The position numbers were made by a program, and so were the translations under genes. Below are positions 1-12,900 of a stretch of 64,000 nt of DNA, piece after piece. The number at the start of each line of letters is the position of its first letter. The first letter of the stretch is position 1. The notes under the pieces were generated by a model. The model ran no database searches, was not told where the DNA came from, and saw only the letters and a program-made list of their open reading frames with translations. Origin of the DNA: Tribonema minus (lineage: Eukaryota; Sar; Xanthophyceae; Tribonematales; Tribonemataceae); NCBI GenBank assembly GCA_017506865.1, contig JAFCMP010000113.1, positions 372,001 to 436,000 on the forward strand. Direction: 5' to 3'.

Positions 1-1265
1 AGAGTTCCTGAGCAGCGCTGTCGTTGTAAGCTCCTGGTGCGGATCCCGGCACTGCGTCGAACAGGAAGGGGGTGAGATACTGAGCAATGCTGCCTAACGA
101 TATTCCCATCACATTGTGAAAGGGGGAGAGTTACTGGGCAGCGCAGCCGTTTCGCGTGATATTCAGCTGCTCTATTCAAGTACAACATTCCGGGCGGAGA
201 GTCGACAGGGCCACGGGCTCCTGGTGCATCTGAGAGCACAGAATTGCAACAGGGGGGGGCGGAGGCTCACAGAAGGAGCTGTCACATTCTGCTTCTGGCT
301 TGTCAGAAGCAACACCAAGATTCCAGTCAGTACGACTGCATCAGCAGCACGAAGCACTGCGCACTCGTCGTCTGCCATCAGCTCCTGGTGCAGAGGTTGG
401 CAATGCAGTGTTGCTACATAAGCTACAGAGAACCGGAAGCACAGTAGCAATAGCAGAGTTGACTCCGAAAAAGGCCTTCAGAAAATCTATCAGTATAGAA
501 GTACAATGATTGCTGATGTGCCGCCGTCGCAAGCTCGCGGCACAGGAACTGGCATCATGCGTGCTATAGAGCGGGCTTGGCACATGGAGCGCAGCTCATG
601 TGCTGGACATTTTGTGTCGCAGCAGTTTGTACCAGTTGGCACATTGACAATTGCTCACAACAATCTGCTATCTGCTGCTACTGCTGCACAGAATTCCACA
701 TTTCAAGTACTAAAAATGCTATCCTTCGACGAAGCATTTTAATCATTAATTACATCAAGATCTGCTGTGCTAGTGGCGGCATTTGTACAAGCAAAAGCTG
801 AATGCTCCAGGCAGAAAGAGAGCAACAAGAATTTTTCCGGTCCGCAGGAGCAGCAACGTGCTAAATACTGTACGAGCACTTGCTGCGATCATGCGCTCAA
901 GACTGATCAAGTGCGCACAAATGTGCCCAGTTATGAGAATTCGCGTTTGTGTGTGTCCAACCCATCATGTATACAAAGTTTTGTTGAGGACTAGTAGCAG
1001 CCCATGCGCACACTGGCGAGATATCATGTGCTCAGAGAGCATAGCAGGCGCACACATTCGACACAAGTGCATCGCATGCATCATGATTGACGACTAGATG
1101 GGAGCTGTTAGCCAGGCTGTAATAATCCGCCATTGGTGAGGTAATCACAGCGCTGTTAGCTAGTATCTAGCTGGGCTTGCGACAGCCTCATTGTGATGCC
1201 TGCGCGACAGCGACACGATCTTTGGCCTCAAACAGTAAATAATGTAGATCTTCGGCACCCCTTAC
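1..1265 (-). other. Presumed first intron of the DAHP synthase gene
   Basis: No exon was recognised here on either strand. A short word, GCTCCTGGTGC, recurs near 31, 217 and 382. It resembles the acceptor-type echo pattern of the other genes (CACCAG followed by GAGC on the minus strand), but I could not match the sequence behind it to DAHP synthase. Confidence 0.4.
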
Positions 1266-1526
1266 CTCTCCTGCGAAAACCAGGGGACTTTGTCGTGCCA
1301 GAATCCTTTCTGCGTCTGCCAGCTTCTCGCCATCGTTGTACTCCGGCATTTGGTAAGCCTTGCGCGACCTCCAGGAGTCCGGCCGCCACCCCGGTGCCAC
1401 GTCAAGAGGGACCTCGATGGTCGCCTTTGGTGGGCTCATGACCATGCGGTGGGGCAATGCTCGCGGAGCGAAGGCGCCGGCACTCGCAGCGAGCGCCAGC
1501 ACCGCTGCTGCCGTCTCGGTTTTCAT
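1266..1526 (-). CDS. Class II DAHP synthase, plastid-targeted, first exon (partial gene)
   Basis: 3-deoxy-D-arabino-heptulosonate 7-phosphate synthase joins phosphoenolpyruvate and erythrose 4-phosphate in the first step of the shikimate pathway, in the plastid of algae. The exon starts at the ATG at 1526. It encodes a hydrophobic signal peptide (residues about 4-18) ending ASAGA-FAP, the conserved phenylalanine after cleavage that is known for import into complex red plastids. From about residue 45 it reads WRPDSWRS, then MPEYND and SPLVFAGE, the N-terminal signature of the plant/bacterial type II family. The exon stops after GE at a clean GTAAG donor (1261-1265). Only about 87 of the expected 450-500 residues are present. 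I could not find the following conserved block (LLQGGDCAE) in 1-1265, so the next exon is probably left of the window. The family call is secure; the gene is incomplete because of the window edge. Confidence 0.85.
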
Positions 1527-2802
1527 GGTGAAGCTGCGGCAGGTGTGTCAAGCAGCGATGAACGGCAAAGTCAGCTGCCAGCATGGATGTCTGGTTCAGT
1601 AATTGACAGCGAGCGCAATGAAGTAAAGGCATCCAAACACTGTCAGCCAACAGTGTTGCTGTGCAGCTAATGAGACGGCACTGGCGAATCCTGGGTGTGG
1701 CAGGACGATCAAGGATTCGCACCACTCCCGCACCAGTAGATGGCGCCATTCTGCAGGGAAAACTTATCACGCACTCTCACCTGCGCTGCTTCGCCTTGCC
1801 TCCCGTACGATGGCGGCCAACCAAGTACCACAGCAACAAAATTCAATGGACGAGATCACCAAATCTATTAGGGAAGCTACTAGTGAAGCGATTAAAAGTT
1901 TTCATGTGTGCGCAGAGACAGTGTAAATGACTGCCAAGCCTGGAGAGACCTCCCGCACGCACGCCAGGCGCCGCTCGTGAAGCAAGGTGAGGCCCACCAC
2001 AATTGATTTTTGTGTTGCCATGGCCGTCGGAGCTCGCTGGCCTGCACCTTGCGTACACCATCTGCTTGAAGGTGTGTCGATGAAGCCGGCGAAAAGCCCT
2101 GGAGACTCGCCCTCAGATCTCGCGATCGGCAGGGTGAAGAAATGCTCTGCTTCTCAAGGTCTGTTGGTGTTGTTAATTGACTGGGACCTTCCTAGGCGCC
2201 GCAACGCTAACGATGCTGTCATGAGCTACATTCGCCTATCTTGATTTGACGGTCGCAAACGACAGGTCAGAAGTATTTCACAGAAAGATCGCCCTGAAAG
2301 TGGCGACTGGGTGGTCCGATGCCGGTCTCGCCAACTTACAACCAGCAGAGAACATAATTTGTACCAAAGTTGATTACGGCATCTATGGCGGGCAGCGCGC
2401 GTGTCGCTGGATATCCAGACAGCCTCTTCTGGGGTTTGATTCCGCTCATGAAGGGGTCGGAGAGACCAACAACGCTCAAAAGCATCTCAGCCCATCCCCC
2501 ATCTCACCCTCACATGTTGACCGCGTAACTGTCTTTCGTATCGAACTGCAGCCTTCGGTGGGTGCATTGCACATCTTTCCCACTTTGCCTCCCGCCATCC
2601 TTTTTCCTTCCCCCGACCAACCCCCGCCTCACTGTCACTGCCTGCCGCCGCCCTCTGTGTGGTGTGGTTCATCTCAGCAGGTGCCCCTTCACCAAGCAGA
2701 CAAATCTGCAGTGCCGGCGTCAGGACCTGCAATCGGCATCGAGAGTCGACGCTCCTGCGCCAAGCCACAAATTCAACTTCGCCTCCCTCCGACCGCGGCA
2801 TC
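1527..2802. promoter_or_regulatory. Shared divergent 5' region of the DAHP synthase and KDM5-like genes
   Basis: 1,276 bp separate the two start codons, which face away from each other, so both promoters and 5' UTRs should lie here. I see no convincing TATA box or other core element. The ORFs in this stretch are not conserved and look fortuitous. Confidence 0.5.
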
Positions 2803-3941
2803 ATGATTACCGCATCGGTGCCGCCATCACTGCCAGCCTTGTCGTCACCAGTCAAGGAGAACCGTGCCTTGGACACACAGAAACCTCGTGAACTTTCCAA
2901 TTCCAACGGCAACGCTAACAGCAACGGCAACACTCAGCACCCGCCACCACTTGCACTTGACATGCCGCCACCGGCAGCAGTGCTCGCCGAAGCCGCCATC
3001 ATCGGCGACGTGGTCTTGCCGCACGCCAAGAAGAAGCGCGGCCGGCCAGTTGGCAGCAAAGAGGTATGTTGGGATGGGCTGGAGCCAGTCGCCCTGATGG
3101 CACTAACTGGTGTTACAACTGACTGACTTTGACGTCAATCACCGCAGGGTACTTTGCTTACAGGCGCCACTGGTGCGGACATGACCTTGCCGCTCACTTC
3201 TTCCGCCTCAAATGCGGTGCCGAGTTGGGTTCACGGCGATTCCAGACTTTGGGCAGCACCTCAAGTTGCCGCTGCGGCGCGTCGACATGCGCTTAGGGTT
3301 AGGACTAGGGTTAGGGAGTTTGGATCAGGGTTAGGGTTTGGGTAAGGTAGGCTGGACTTGCGCGTGGAGATTGTGATTGTTCAAGTTGAGCACAGATGCA
3401 AGGCAGATAGTGCCCATCGCAGCAAATGATGATTTGTGGCGTGGTGGCCGGGCGCGGCGCACGTGTCGCCCCCTCGCTACCTACATGCATACCTCAAGTA
3501 TTAGCTTATCATCTTGGAAACCGTGCACGCCCACCACTGGTGGTGAAACAGTTCCATCTTCCGTTCTACGCCAGATACGCTTTCAGTCTTTGGTGTTCTG
3601 CAAGTCCAGCGATGCCCGCGGCGCAGAATAGTAGCGCTCCCTTAGTCGCACTTCAACATGCAGCTGTCAGCAGAACTGTCGTCCTCACGCAGCAGCGCTC
3701 CCCTTTGCTCTCCGCTGACTCCTTGCGACCATCTGTGGCATTTGCATGGGTGTCTGATCTGCGCCCGCTGAAGCGCTGCCGTAAATCTTCAACTCTGAAT
3801 CCTCAACCGCACACGCTGCCGTCGCTGGGTTCAAACTTCAACTCTGCTGCACCTCGTTTTATTCCTCAATTGTAACAGGTTCCAGTGCCGGTGACGCTCA
3901 AGCCGCAACGACGCCGCACTCAGACCAGCCGGTACTCTGAG
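2803..3941 (+). CDS. KDM5-like exons 1-3: N-terminal basic, AT-hook-like region
   Basis: Exon 1 (2803-3063) ends in KKKRGRPVGSKE before GTATGT. The GRP core flanked by lysines and arginines is an AT-hook type, minor-groove DNA-binding motif. Exon 2 (3148-3297) follows CCGCAG and ends before GTTAGG, a donor that is itself the start of a TTAGGG-like tract; it is supported by phase only. Exon 3 (3879-3941, 21 codons) lies between ACAG and GTGAGT and is strongly basic (KPQRRRTQTSR), consistent with nuclear localisation. Confidence 0.6.
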
Positions 3942-6900
3942 GTGAGTGACACTGCTAGTGTAAATGTTTTTTAACGTCAGTGCCAGGGTAAGGCTTTGGC
4001 TAGGTTAGGGTTTGCATCCGTTGCATTGCAGTCAATTAGGGTTAGACATTTGGTTACATTCAGGGGTAGGGGAAGGCTAGGAGTGGGCTGACATGAAGGC
4101 ATGCTCTATGCACGTTGCGCGCCGCGCTGACTTGCCATGCATTTCGTGGTCCTTTCTGCGCTGTTGAGGATGCCCTGAATAATGTTTTGATACCACAAGT
4201 ATCGCTGCAGGCGTTGCATGCCCCCCCTCCCCCCCCCCCCCCCCCCCTTTCGCAATGGTGAGGCTGTGCCACAGACAGTGACAAAGCATGCTTGAAATGC
4301 ATCCCTTTACCCTTACTCTCCCTGGAACGGAGCTGATGTGATTGTCCCTTGCGCCCCTCCCTGCACAAAGCATGCTATTTTTCCACCTTCAAATTGAAGT
4401 TACTGCTCAAAGTTGCTCATCACTGAGCTTGAGTTCGCTCCTCAACAAGTTTGTCTGCGAATGCGCCTCGTTCGCTCGCAACTGCCGTGGGAGACACGCG
4501 CTGTGCATAAATATGCGGCAGGGGTCTCCCTGATGTTTCACTTCAGATTTGAAGTAGAGAAGTTGCACTTGCTGCTCGCAAAGCTCACATGCAGATGTTG
4601 TCTTCCTTTGCACCCCAGCGCCAATCCAAACTCCATCAGCACTCATTCCAATCCATGCCCTACCTCCAATCTACTCCTAAACCCTAACCCAACTCATTCA
4701 AGTCATCACTTTCGGTATGCCTCCACTTTTCAAAGCACTGCCATTACGACTGCGTGAGCTGGACTTAGGATCACTTTGTCCGCCCGCTTCGTCGCAAAAT
4801 GCCTGCAGCGCTAACTTTCTCTGTCGTACATTTCTCAATCAGCAGAATCAGCACGCCCGCCTGCTGCAGCAGACACGGTTCACCGCCAGTGCTGCAATTG
4901 GCACCGCGTTGTTGTTGTACTTCAACTACTTCAAGTTTGTGACATGCCGTTGTACCGGGTGCGGCATCTAGTGCTAGACCTGGGCACAGCAGACTTTGAT
5001 TCATCAGCTCTGACAGCTGTGCGTCTGTCGGCGCTGACCCTGGCGCCAGTCGCAGCACGTTCACACATGATGCACCGCAGCACTGTGCATGATGCCGCCG
5101 GACGCCGTACAAGCCTTGTTTGGGAACCATGCCTTCACCAAGTGACAACCCCATTTCCGCGCCGCTGCGCATGACGCGAGCGCAGCAACGAGCACGCTCT
5201 CCATGTGTCGCAGTACTTTGAAGTGAAACCTACTACTGCTACTATACTGATAAGTGCTGGAGCATATGGCAGTTACGTGCTCATTGCCGTTAGCACGCTT
5301 CACGGTTGCGGCAGTTACACTTGCCGACAGACTACAGTACAATGCACTTTAAGCAGCACACAACTGGCGCTGGTCTTCTGTTGCACAGTTTACCCTGATG
5401 TCTGCCTCTGCCGGGTGGACAACGGGCTAGTGAGCGACAGCTCTCTACGTTGCATTCAATAAGCTCGATTCCGCGCCGCACGCCTGCTGCCGCGCAGGAC
5501 GAGTACAGCAACGAGCAGGTGCGGCTCACGCAGCAGGCGCCACCAGCCGCGTCGTGCAAAACAGAAATTTACTACTGCTACTACCATGTTAATAAGCTCA
5601 GTTGAGCGCTGCGCACCTGCTGCGCCGTGCAGGAAGGGTACAGCAACGAGCAGGTGCAGCAGGCGCGCGCCAACAGCCGCGTCGTGCAGAAGGGAAATTT
5701 ACTACTACTACTACCATGTTAACAAGCTCAGTTGAGCGCTGCGCACCTGCTGCTGTGCAGGACGAGTACAGCAACGAGCAGGTGCGGCTCATGCAGCAGG
5801 CGCGCGCCAACAGCCGCGTCGTGCAGTTCCACGCCCCCGTCAACGCGTACACCGTGCCCGAGGCGCCCACGTACCGCCCCACCGTCGCGCAGTTCGCAGA
5901 CCCGCTCGCGTACATTGAGACGATTCGTGAGGAGGCGCAGAAGTGAGTGTGCACACCAATCACAATATATGCGTGTTATGGGTAGGTATGTATAGGTTCC
6001 AAGCGCCCGTCAACGCGTACACGGTGCCCGAGGCGCCCACGTACCGCCCCACCGCCGCGCAGTTCGCGGACCCGCTCGCGTACATTGAGACGATTCGTGA
6101 GGAGGCGCAGAAGTGATGTACTTCGAAGTACGGCGTAGCTTGTGACGAAGAACCTCACCCCAATTCTGTGCACTGAGACACTACACCAGGAGAAGGCGCG
6201 AAAGTTTGCGCTTGATTGGTGGCAGTACTGTTCCCACAGTTGATGCTGGTGAGCATGTTCACGTACATTTCTCAGCTCATGTGGGCGGTATACGCACGTG
6301 TATCATGTGGACTGTTGGCCGCCTCGAAGTTCAAGTATGCGCTACTTCGCTGAGTGACTCGCCCATCGCGCTGCTTCGGCTTCAGCTGCAATGACCGTGG
6401 CAACGTCCTTTCTTCCGCGCCAGCTGCATCAACCACGACAAGTCAAGCAACTGAGCACGCCTGTTTTTTGCTGAATGCATTCTTCGTTTCGCTGTGCTAA
6501 ATGAACTGACTCGGGTGCAGACCTACCCAAGTTCAGTGCACATATTGCTAGACTAATTGCCACTGACGGTAGTGACGCCCCTCCAGGTTGCCGAGTAAGC
6601 GGGGAGCATCCCATGCTCGCAGGAGCAGCTGATGATGGGCATGTGTCACAGGTTTCCTGAACTTCTCAGATTTGAGGCTCAAACTCTGCTACTTCATATA
6701 GAAGTATGGAAACGAATCAAACGATCGTAGAGCTCTAGGTGACAAGGGACGGTTAGCCGCAAGTGCCTTCCACCAATAATCGTGGTCGCCGCTGCTGCAG
6801 CAATTGGCCACAAGTCAAAAAGTACCACCGTATCCACCAGTCAAAAAGACTTCTGTGTGCTAAATCAACATGATCATTGCACCAGCATGCCTCTCTGAGT

Positions 6901-9900
6901 CAACAAGCAGGAGAGAGGTCCCATGCACAGCCGCGGAGGCTCGGACAACAGCATTGTCACTGAGGTCTGTGGTCGCAAGATGTATATATTTAAGTTGCGC
7001 GCTAATTGAGATGTATATATTGAAGTCGCGCGCTAATTGAGGTTTATCATAATATGGGTGTGGTGACTTGCCATGCGCACTTTGTCTGTCTTACAGCACA
7101 ACACCCTGACTTTACTGCTTGAAATGCTCCCTGCGCGCATTCAGGTATGGCATTGCCAAGATCATACCCCCACAGGGGTGGTCGCCGCCGCCGCCGCGCC
7201 CCGTCGAAGGCAAGCGGTTTCCCACTAAGGAGCAGGCGATACACACGCTCAGTCAGGGGCTCGACTACGAGGACGGCAAGGACTACACCATAGCAGGTAT
7301 GTAGGGTATGAGGGTATGTATACATGTAGGTTTGGTGCTATGAGGGTATGTATACATACCAGGTTACCATAGCAGGTTGTAGGGTATGAGGGTATGTGTA
7401 CATAGCAGGTATGTATGGTGTGGGGGTACGTATACAAAGCGGGTATATTGAAGGCAAGCGCTCGCCTACCAAGGAGCTGGTGATGCACACACTCAGTCAG
7501 GGGCTCGACTACGAGGACGGCAAGGACTACACCATAGCAGATACGTATGGTTTGAGGGAATGTATACATAGCGGGCATGTATGGTATGAGAGTATGTATA
7601 CACAGCTGTGTGCTGAAGGCAAGCGGTTTCCCACACACGATCAGCCAGGGGCTCGAGTACGAGGATGGCAAGGACTACACGATAACGAGTGCGCGTGGTA
7701 CTTTCTCCGTTTCAGATTTATTGACCAGTTGACGCTGAGATGCAACTTTTAAGATGCCAGCGACACAAACGACTCATCGATAATAAGTGATCAGCACCCC
7801 TTCGAGTAGGGTAAAACACATGACATAAAACTGTTGCGAAGCATGAGGGTATGTGTTAATCGTGTGCATGTAGCCTACCCCGCCTTTGAAGGGGTGTGTG
7901 TGCGCGAGGACATTTCCACTGTGAGAAAAGGTAGCAAGTGGAGACAATTAAATTACTCTTGCATGCCCAGGACTACATGGTGTGAATGTAGCCTACACGC
8001 TTGTGAAGGGTGGTGCGTTTTACGATGAGAAAAGGTAGCAAGTGGAGTCAAACATACCATGCATGTCCAGGACCACGGCAGTTGACGAATGCCCATGATA
8101 TGGCACTGCAGTGTGCCCGCCTGCTGGCCCAAAGGCTGTGGTGATGGTCACTCTTGCCGCATGCTTCCCTTCAACTTCAAGCCTGATTCCTCCAACTTCA
8201 ACCCCAAGCCTATTCAAACATCAGCCCTGACCGTGTGGGGTCACTCACCTGAGGTGCACGTGCGGTTTCTTCCCAAACCTCCCAGAGTTCAAGGCCATGG
8301 CGCACAAGTTCGCCGCGGACTGGAGCGCCAAGCACGGCCTAAGCGCTGCTGCCGCCGCCGCCGCCGCTGCGCCTGCCGACACCATTCCCGCCGCTGCTGC
8401 CGCTGCGCCCGCCGCCGCTGCCGCTGCCGCCGCCGCGGCGCCGCAGAACAGCGGCAGCGCGCCTGCGCGGCTGCCTACGCCCGCGGAGATTGCGCACATG
8501 GAGCTGGAGTACTGGCGCATGGTGGACGTGGGCGAGCCGCGAGCGACGGTTGAGTACGGCAACGACATCGACGTGAACGAGTTCTGGAGCGGGTTCCCCG
8601 CGCCGCCGCCGCAGCACATGGTCGCGGCGGCGGGCGAGTGGGCGGGGCGCGCGCTCGACTTTGCGCACAAGGACTACTACGCCAAGAGCGGGTGGGCTTA
8701 CGTCTCATGTGTTTATGAGGATTCTGTGCATGAATGTGTACTTCGAGGCATGGGGCATCATGCATGTATGTGCGGTGCACGTGTTCACCTTTGTGGTACA
8801 GTGGTCTAGGCAGAAACGGGTATGCTTTGCTATGACATGATGTAAATTACTCATGCTTCGAGCGGGTGCGCTCTCATCTTGTATGTGTGTGAGTAATTTA
8901 CGCATAGATATGTATGGGGGCATGCATGTATGCACGTGCAGCGGGCCACGCGCATGCTTGGCTTCAGCCACTATGGCGGCAGCAGTTTACGCAAAACAGG
9001 CAGGTCGGCATTGCCATGGCGTACTACAGATTTTTAGAGGACTTGAGCTTGGCGGTATGTACTTGATAAATCTGGAGCAGCACGTGTGTGGCATGAGAGT
9101 ACACTGGCGGCGCGCGAACTTGCCGTGGGCCACATGGACGGCTACGCCCAACGTGGGTGTGCTGGCGCACGTACACGCGCACGCACATGAGTCGGGGCAG
9201 CTGCGATGGGCGGCGCACGCGCATTCAGCGTTCGCCATCAAGACGGCGCTCGATTTGGGTATGTTGGTATGCATTACGCCAGTGTCGTCACGTCGCAGAG
9301 GCTGAGGGCCAGTTGTATGCGTCAGCTACTGCTTCAGCTACCGCCACTGACCCCTACTTTAACTGCCAACAACAATGCCCACGCCGCAGGTGGAACCTTT
9401 GCAACCTGCCGTTCTGGCGCGGGTCGGTGCTGCGCTGGTTCCGCCACAAGATCACCGGCGTCAACGTGCCCTGGCTGTACATCGGCATGCAGTTCACGAC
9501 GTTTGCATGGTGAGAATTGGGGGTAGAGCTAGGGTTAGGGTTAGGGTCCGCCACAAGATCACCGGCGTCAACGTGCCGTCGCTGTACATCAGCATGCAGT
9601 TAACGACGTTTGCATGGTGAGAATTGGGGTTAGAGTTAGGGTTAGGGTTAGGGTTTGCCACAAGATCACCAGCGTCACCACGTGCCGTGGCTGTACATCG
9701 GCATGCAGTTCACGACGTTCGCATGGTGATAATTGGGGGTAGGGTTGGGGTAAGGGTTAAGGGTCCGCTGGTCCGCCTCAAGATCACCGACGTCAATGTG
9801 CTGTGGCTGTACATTGACATGCAGTTCACGACTTTCGCATGATGAGAACTGGGGGTAGGGTCAGGGTTAGGGTTGTCTGCCACAATATCACCGGCGTCAA

Positions 9901-12900
9901 CGTGTCGTGGCTTTACATCGGCATGCAGTTCACAACTTTTGCATGGTTAGGATTAGGGGTAGGGTTAGGGTAAGCATAAGGGTTAGGATTGTCCGCAACA
10001 AGATCACCGACGTCAATGTGCCGTGGCTGTAGATTGGCATGCAGTTCACGACGTTTGCATGGTGAGGATTAGGGGTAGGGTTAGGTTCAGGGTGAGGGTG
10101 AGGGTTGGTGCTGGGAAGACACCACCTGTACGGCATCAGACTGGTCAGCATATAGAAAGTGTCCAATGTTGTGAGAAAGCGATGATCATGCGCGTGTCAC
10201 GACCAGAGTGGCATTGGCCCATGCAGTGAGTGTACATAGTGCCCAGGGTGTGTGCGCTTGCACTTGTCTGCCTCACGGTGCCACGTCGAGCTGTTCTCCA
10301 TTGCAGTGAGCGCGCGCCCCTACTTCATGAAGAAACAAATGTATTACCATCTCTACTTTTGTATGACCATGCCTGCATAGCATATGCATCAAGTGCCGCT
10401 GTTTAATGCGTTCTTCAACTTGAACTGCAGGCACAACGAGGACAACTACCTGTACAGCATCAACTACAACCACGAGGGCGCGCCCAAAATTGTGAGTTCA
10501 ACTTTGAAGTACTCAACCTCTACCTTGATGTAAAGACGTTGTACTTGACGTGTTTTCTGCAGCTCTTGCTCCTGTGCCGCTCTGTGCTGAGGGCCAGAGG
10601 TAAAACTAGGGCTAGGGGTAGGCGACCTACCTGTCAAAACAGCAGTGGGAATTTTGTGCAACGATCACTTCGCGCGTCAGGTTTCCATGATGGTGTAGGG
10701 CGGAAGTTGCGAGTCCAACCTTGGCGCCCTTCGAGTTCAGCAGACAGTGCACACGTCCTTTCTGAGGCGGTGGCGTGGCAATCCTGTTGCAGTTGATCTG
10801 GCACAGATTTATGTCTCCAACATATCCGGTTTTTTGAATGAACTTGCACTTGATGTGACAAGGGGGGCATATTGCTCATGGGAGGTGTTGAACCGCAATC
10901 GAGGGCTCAGGTTCGCGCTAGGGTCGGTGTTGAAGGTGGAAGTTAGGGTTAGGCTGCGCTTCAAGGTAGGGCGCATGCCCCAGGGTCAGGTTAGGGTTAT
11001 GGTGAGATAGGTGCATGCGTGAAGCAGTGTGCAACTCTCAGTGTCGCACTCCTCAGCCCGCCCTCTGCCGAGGCGTCAGCGGCGCCGCGCCATCTGTCCA
11101 TCTGTAACCGCTTTCCGCAATCGCCCCCATCTCTGCGCAGTGGTACGGCGTGCCGGGTGTCCAGGCGCGGAGCTTCGAGACGGCCGTGCGCGGCCACCTC
11201 CACCTGCATGTAGAACTACATCTCTTAACGTCGCACTCCGAGTGCTTCTCAGCGGCCGACCCTCTGCTGAACGGCGCTGCGCCCTCTGTCCATCTGTAAC
11301 CGCTTTCCGTAACCGCTCTCCCCCCCCCCCCGCACATAGTGGTACGGCGTGCCGGGCTCGCAGGCGCGGCGCTTCGAAACCGCCGTGCGCGGCCACCTCC
11401 ACCTCACCATGGAGGACGACCCCGAGCTCCTGTACAACATCACGACCATGGTGACGCCGGCGCTGCTGCGCGAGGCCAAGGTCTCAGTGTCGCGCGCGTG
11501 CCAGGACGCGGGGACGTTCGTCGTCACCTTCCCCAAGGCGTACCACGGCGGGTTCAGCACGGGTTACAACATGGGCGAGGTGAGGGCCGCCGCCGCTGCC
11601 GCTGCCGCTGCTGCTGCTGCTGCCGCTGCAGCTGTTGTGGAGCGCCGCTGCTTGTGCGAGTGCGTAGGGCATGTGTGTCGTCGTGGCGTTCCCCAAGGCG
11701 TACCACGGCGGGTTCACCGCGGGGTACAACACGGGCGAGGTGAGCGGTGCCGCCGCTGCTGTTGCTGCCGCTGTTGTTCAGTGCTGCTGCTGCCGCCGAG
11801 CGAGGCCTGCTGTGTGCGTGTCGCGCAAGGTTTGCCGTCGTGGCGCTACGCCAAGAAATACAGTGGCGGGCTCAGCAGGGGGGGGGGGGGGGCATTGGGG
11901 AGGTTATTGCTGCTGCTGCTGCTGAGCGCTGCTGCCAAGTGCTGCACTGCTTGCGCGCGTGGTGTCAGGGCATCGCAACACCGCATTACAGGATACCGCG
12001 TCCACCTCAAGCCATAGTGACCGGCGAGTCACAGCAGTGCAAGACTGGGCCTTCTGTCTGTGCTGGTACTCACGAGTGTCAAACTGGCGCAGCTTCACGC
12101 AGTGCCTCTAGGCCATCAGCTCAGCAACGCTCTGCTGGGCGGAGCAAGAGTACAGGAGCGACGAGCGCTGAAGGTGAAGTGCGTATTACAGCTGAAGTTG
12201 AAGTGCCAGAGTCGAAGTGCGTCAGAGCGCCTCTGGCACTAGGCAGTGCCCGATGGGCACGCTGTGCCGCCCGGTGAAACAGTGCGGCGACACCTGGATT
12301 GTTGAAATGCGCTGATTGCACGGCTATCGTCCCCCGTGGGCTGTCAACTTGGCGATGCCCAGGCAGGTGGAAGTTTGGGCACGAGAGCAATGAGCGCTAC
12401 TATCACTTGTAGAGAGTGATCTACCAACAGGCTTGAAGTACATGCTCAAAGTTCAAGTGCACTGAAACTTCCCGCGTTACACAAGCAAATGTACGAGCCC
12501 CTGATTCCCGTTTTGAATGCGCTAATTTTCTGTGTGCTCTGCAGGCCGTGAACTTTGCGATGCCTGACTGGGTGAAGTTTGGACACGAGAGCAACGAGCG
12601 CTACCGCCTGTCGTCGCGCGCGAGCGTCTTCTCCTACGACCGCATGGCCTTCATGCTCGCCATGTACCTGCCGGAGCACACGCTGCAGTCGTGCAAGGCG
12701 GTGCTCACGGAAGTCAGGTCAGTGTTCAGTCGGCGAAGGGAATCAAACGTATTATATACACCCATACCTGCCCAAGCACATGCTGCAGTTGTGCAAGGCG
12801 GTGCCCTTGAAGGTCAGGTCAGTGCTCAAATGCCGGTATGTAGGCTTCAGATGCGCCATATACCCATACCTGCCCCAGCGCGCGCAGCAGTCGGCAGCGC

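Noticed and set aside
1-1265. Second exon of DAHP synthase
   Set aside because: Searched the minus strand for the LLQGGDCAE block and for a phase-0 acceptor with family sequence; none found.
7297-7600. CRISPR-like or satellite array of GGTATGTATACATA units
   Set aside because: The units are irregular, derived from the exon 5 donor region and interleaved with exon echoes. There are no spacers, and this is a eukaryotic intron.
9548-10061. Five extra exons for the JmjC domain
   Set aside because: The copies lack acceptors and several have lost the frame or changed key residues. They repeat only the exon end and donor, so they are echoes rather than mutually exclusive exons, unless transcripts show otherwise.
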